From: Bin87 sp965220105
GTDB lineage: Bacteria; Chloroflexota; Dehalococcoidia; Lucifugimonadales; UBA3495
Direction: 5' to 3'
DNA: 64,000 nucleotides
Assembly: GCA_965220105.1 (NCBI GenBank)
Contig: OZ244811.1
Span: 2,046,001-2,110,000 of the forward strand
Shown here: in pieces, positions 63,321 to 64,000 of the stretch
How positions within the stretch are numbered: the stretch's first letter is position 1
Layout of the letters: the number at the start of each line of letters is the position of its first letter
Translations under genes and position numbers: made by a program
Notes under the pieces: generated by a model
Told to the model about the DNA's origin: nothing
Database searches by the model: none
Seen by the model: only the letters and a program-made list of their open reading frames with translations

Positions 63321-64000
63321 CTACCGGCCCTTGAACTCCGGCGCACGCTTTTCCAGGAAGGCTTGGCGGGCCTCGCCGGCGTCCTCGGAGCCGCTGAGGA
63401 TGCCGCCGGCGTTGGACGTGAGCACCATGGTCGTTTCCAGCGAGTTGTCCAGGGCGGCGCGCATGATGCGCTTGCTAACCCACTGCACCATGGGCGGAGT
63501 GCGGATGATGCGGTCGCACAACGCCCGCGTCGTCTCCTCCAGCTCGCCTGAGGAAACCAGGTAGTTGAGCATGCCCCACTCGTAGGCGCGCTGGGCGTCC
63601 AGATGCCCCGTGTAGGCGAACTCCAGGGCGCGGCCCAGTCCCACCATCTTGGGCAAGTAGTAGCTGCCGCCGTTCTCGATGATTTGCCCCAGTTGCTGGT
63701 ACCCGATGAACCGCGTGTTTTCGCAGCCCAGCCGGATATCGCAGTGCAGCGCCATGTCCATGCCGGAGCCGACGGCAGGGCCATTGATCATGGCGATGGT
63801 CGGTTTCCGGATTTGCGAGATGTCCCGGTGCAGTTTGGTGAAGCCGTGGAAGAAATGCTCCCGGGCGGCATCGGGTCCCTCGGCTGTGCCCCGGTTGCCG
63901 ACGAAGTTCTCGCCGGTAACGCTCGGGTCGTTGTCCCGGCGCATGTCGGCGCCGGAGCAGAAGCCCCGGCCCACTCCGGTCAGGACGATGACGCGCACAT
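63321..64000 (-). CDS. Enoyl-CoA hydratase/isomerase family protein (5' end outside window)
   Basis: The minus-strand frame is open to the window edge. It shows crotonase markers: RVIVLTGVGRGFCSGADMRR, the oxyanion-hole region KPTIAMINGPAVGSGMDMAL, and LGRALEFAYTGHLDAQRAYE. About 226 residues are visible; the family is usually about 260, so the true start is beyond 64000. It acts on enoyl-CoA thioesters. The C-terminal PEFKGR is typical. Confidence 0.9.
   Translation of the reverse strand, partial: VRVIVLTGVGRGFCSGADMRRDNDPSVTGENFVGNRGTAEGPDAAREHFFHGFTKLHRDISQIRKPTIAMINGPAVGSGMDMALHCDIRLGCENTRFIGYQQLGQIIENGGSYYLPKMVGLGRALEFAYTGHLDAQRAYEWGMLNYLVSSGELEETTRALCDRIIRTPPMVQWVSKRIMRAALDNSLETTMVLTSNAGGILSGSEDAGEARQAFLEKRAPEFKGR

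Noticed and set aside
1..64000. tRNA or rRNA genes
   Set aside because: I looked for conserved tRNA ends and rRNA stretches while reading and saw none; a covariance-model scan would be needed to exclude them.

Overview
The window is GC-rich bacterial DNA with long coding stretches, Shine-Dalgarno sites close to AGGAGG, and a mix of bacterial defence genes, many insertion sequences and a catabolic gene cluster. That mix (amidohydrolases, SMP-30, GMC and luciferase-like oxidoreductases, a UGSC-type selenoprotein) resembles uncultured Chloroflexota such as SAR202/Dehalococcoidia-like bacteria. This is an inference from gene content; no rRNA or tRNA gene is visible to test it.

Region 1 (1-4.96 kb, minus strand) is a TerY-P signalling/defence operon: small ORFs, a coiled-coil membrane protein and a four-helix membrane protein, followed by overlapping genes for a VWA protein, a PP2C phosphatase and a kinase cut by the window edge. 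Region 2 (5.0-16.4 kb) is an IS graveyard: four IS630-related units or miniature relatives, an IS66 broken by an IS701-like element, an IS5, another IS701, and two tyrosine recombinases, one decayed.

Region 3 (16.56-24.03 kb) is the most interesting unit. A tight three-gene operon (DUF6361-like, phospholipase D-like, 1068-aa SF2 helicase) sits between two remnants of one Tn3-family transposon. The outermost 38-bp ends are flanked by the same 5 bp, AGATT. It looks like a defence-like cargo moved as a composite transposon by Tn3-derived miniature elements.

Region 4 (24.0-45.45 kb) is a decaying accessory or defence island. It holds a winged-helix protein, an MNT-HEPN nucleotidyltransferase, a degraded paralogue of the membrane pair from region 1, a frameshifted UvrD-like helicase, a NERD-domain protein, a frameshifted SNF2 helicase with its SWIM partner, a DNA methyltransferase, and a restriction-type helicase broken by an IS5. 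An IS630 copy closes the island.

Region 5 (45.5-64 kb) is well preserved and metabolic. Plus-strand genes encode SnoaL-like, carboxymuconolactone decarboxylase-like, amidohydrolase, SMP-30, GMC oxidoreductase, Gfo/Idh, alpha-beta barrel and PNPOx-like proteins. The minus strand carries hydrolases, a luciferase-like monooxygenase, two acetylxylan-esterase-like proteins and a UGSC selenoprotein split by an in-frame UGA. A nitroreductase, an Mrr-like nuclease and an enoyl-CoA hydratase end the window. Three of the four alpha/beta hydrolases here lack the expected catalytic serine.
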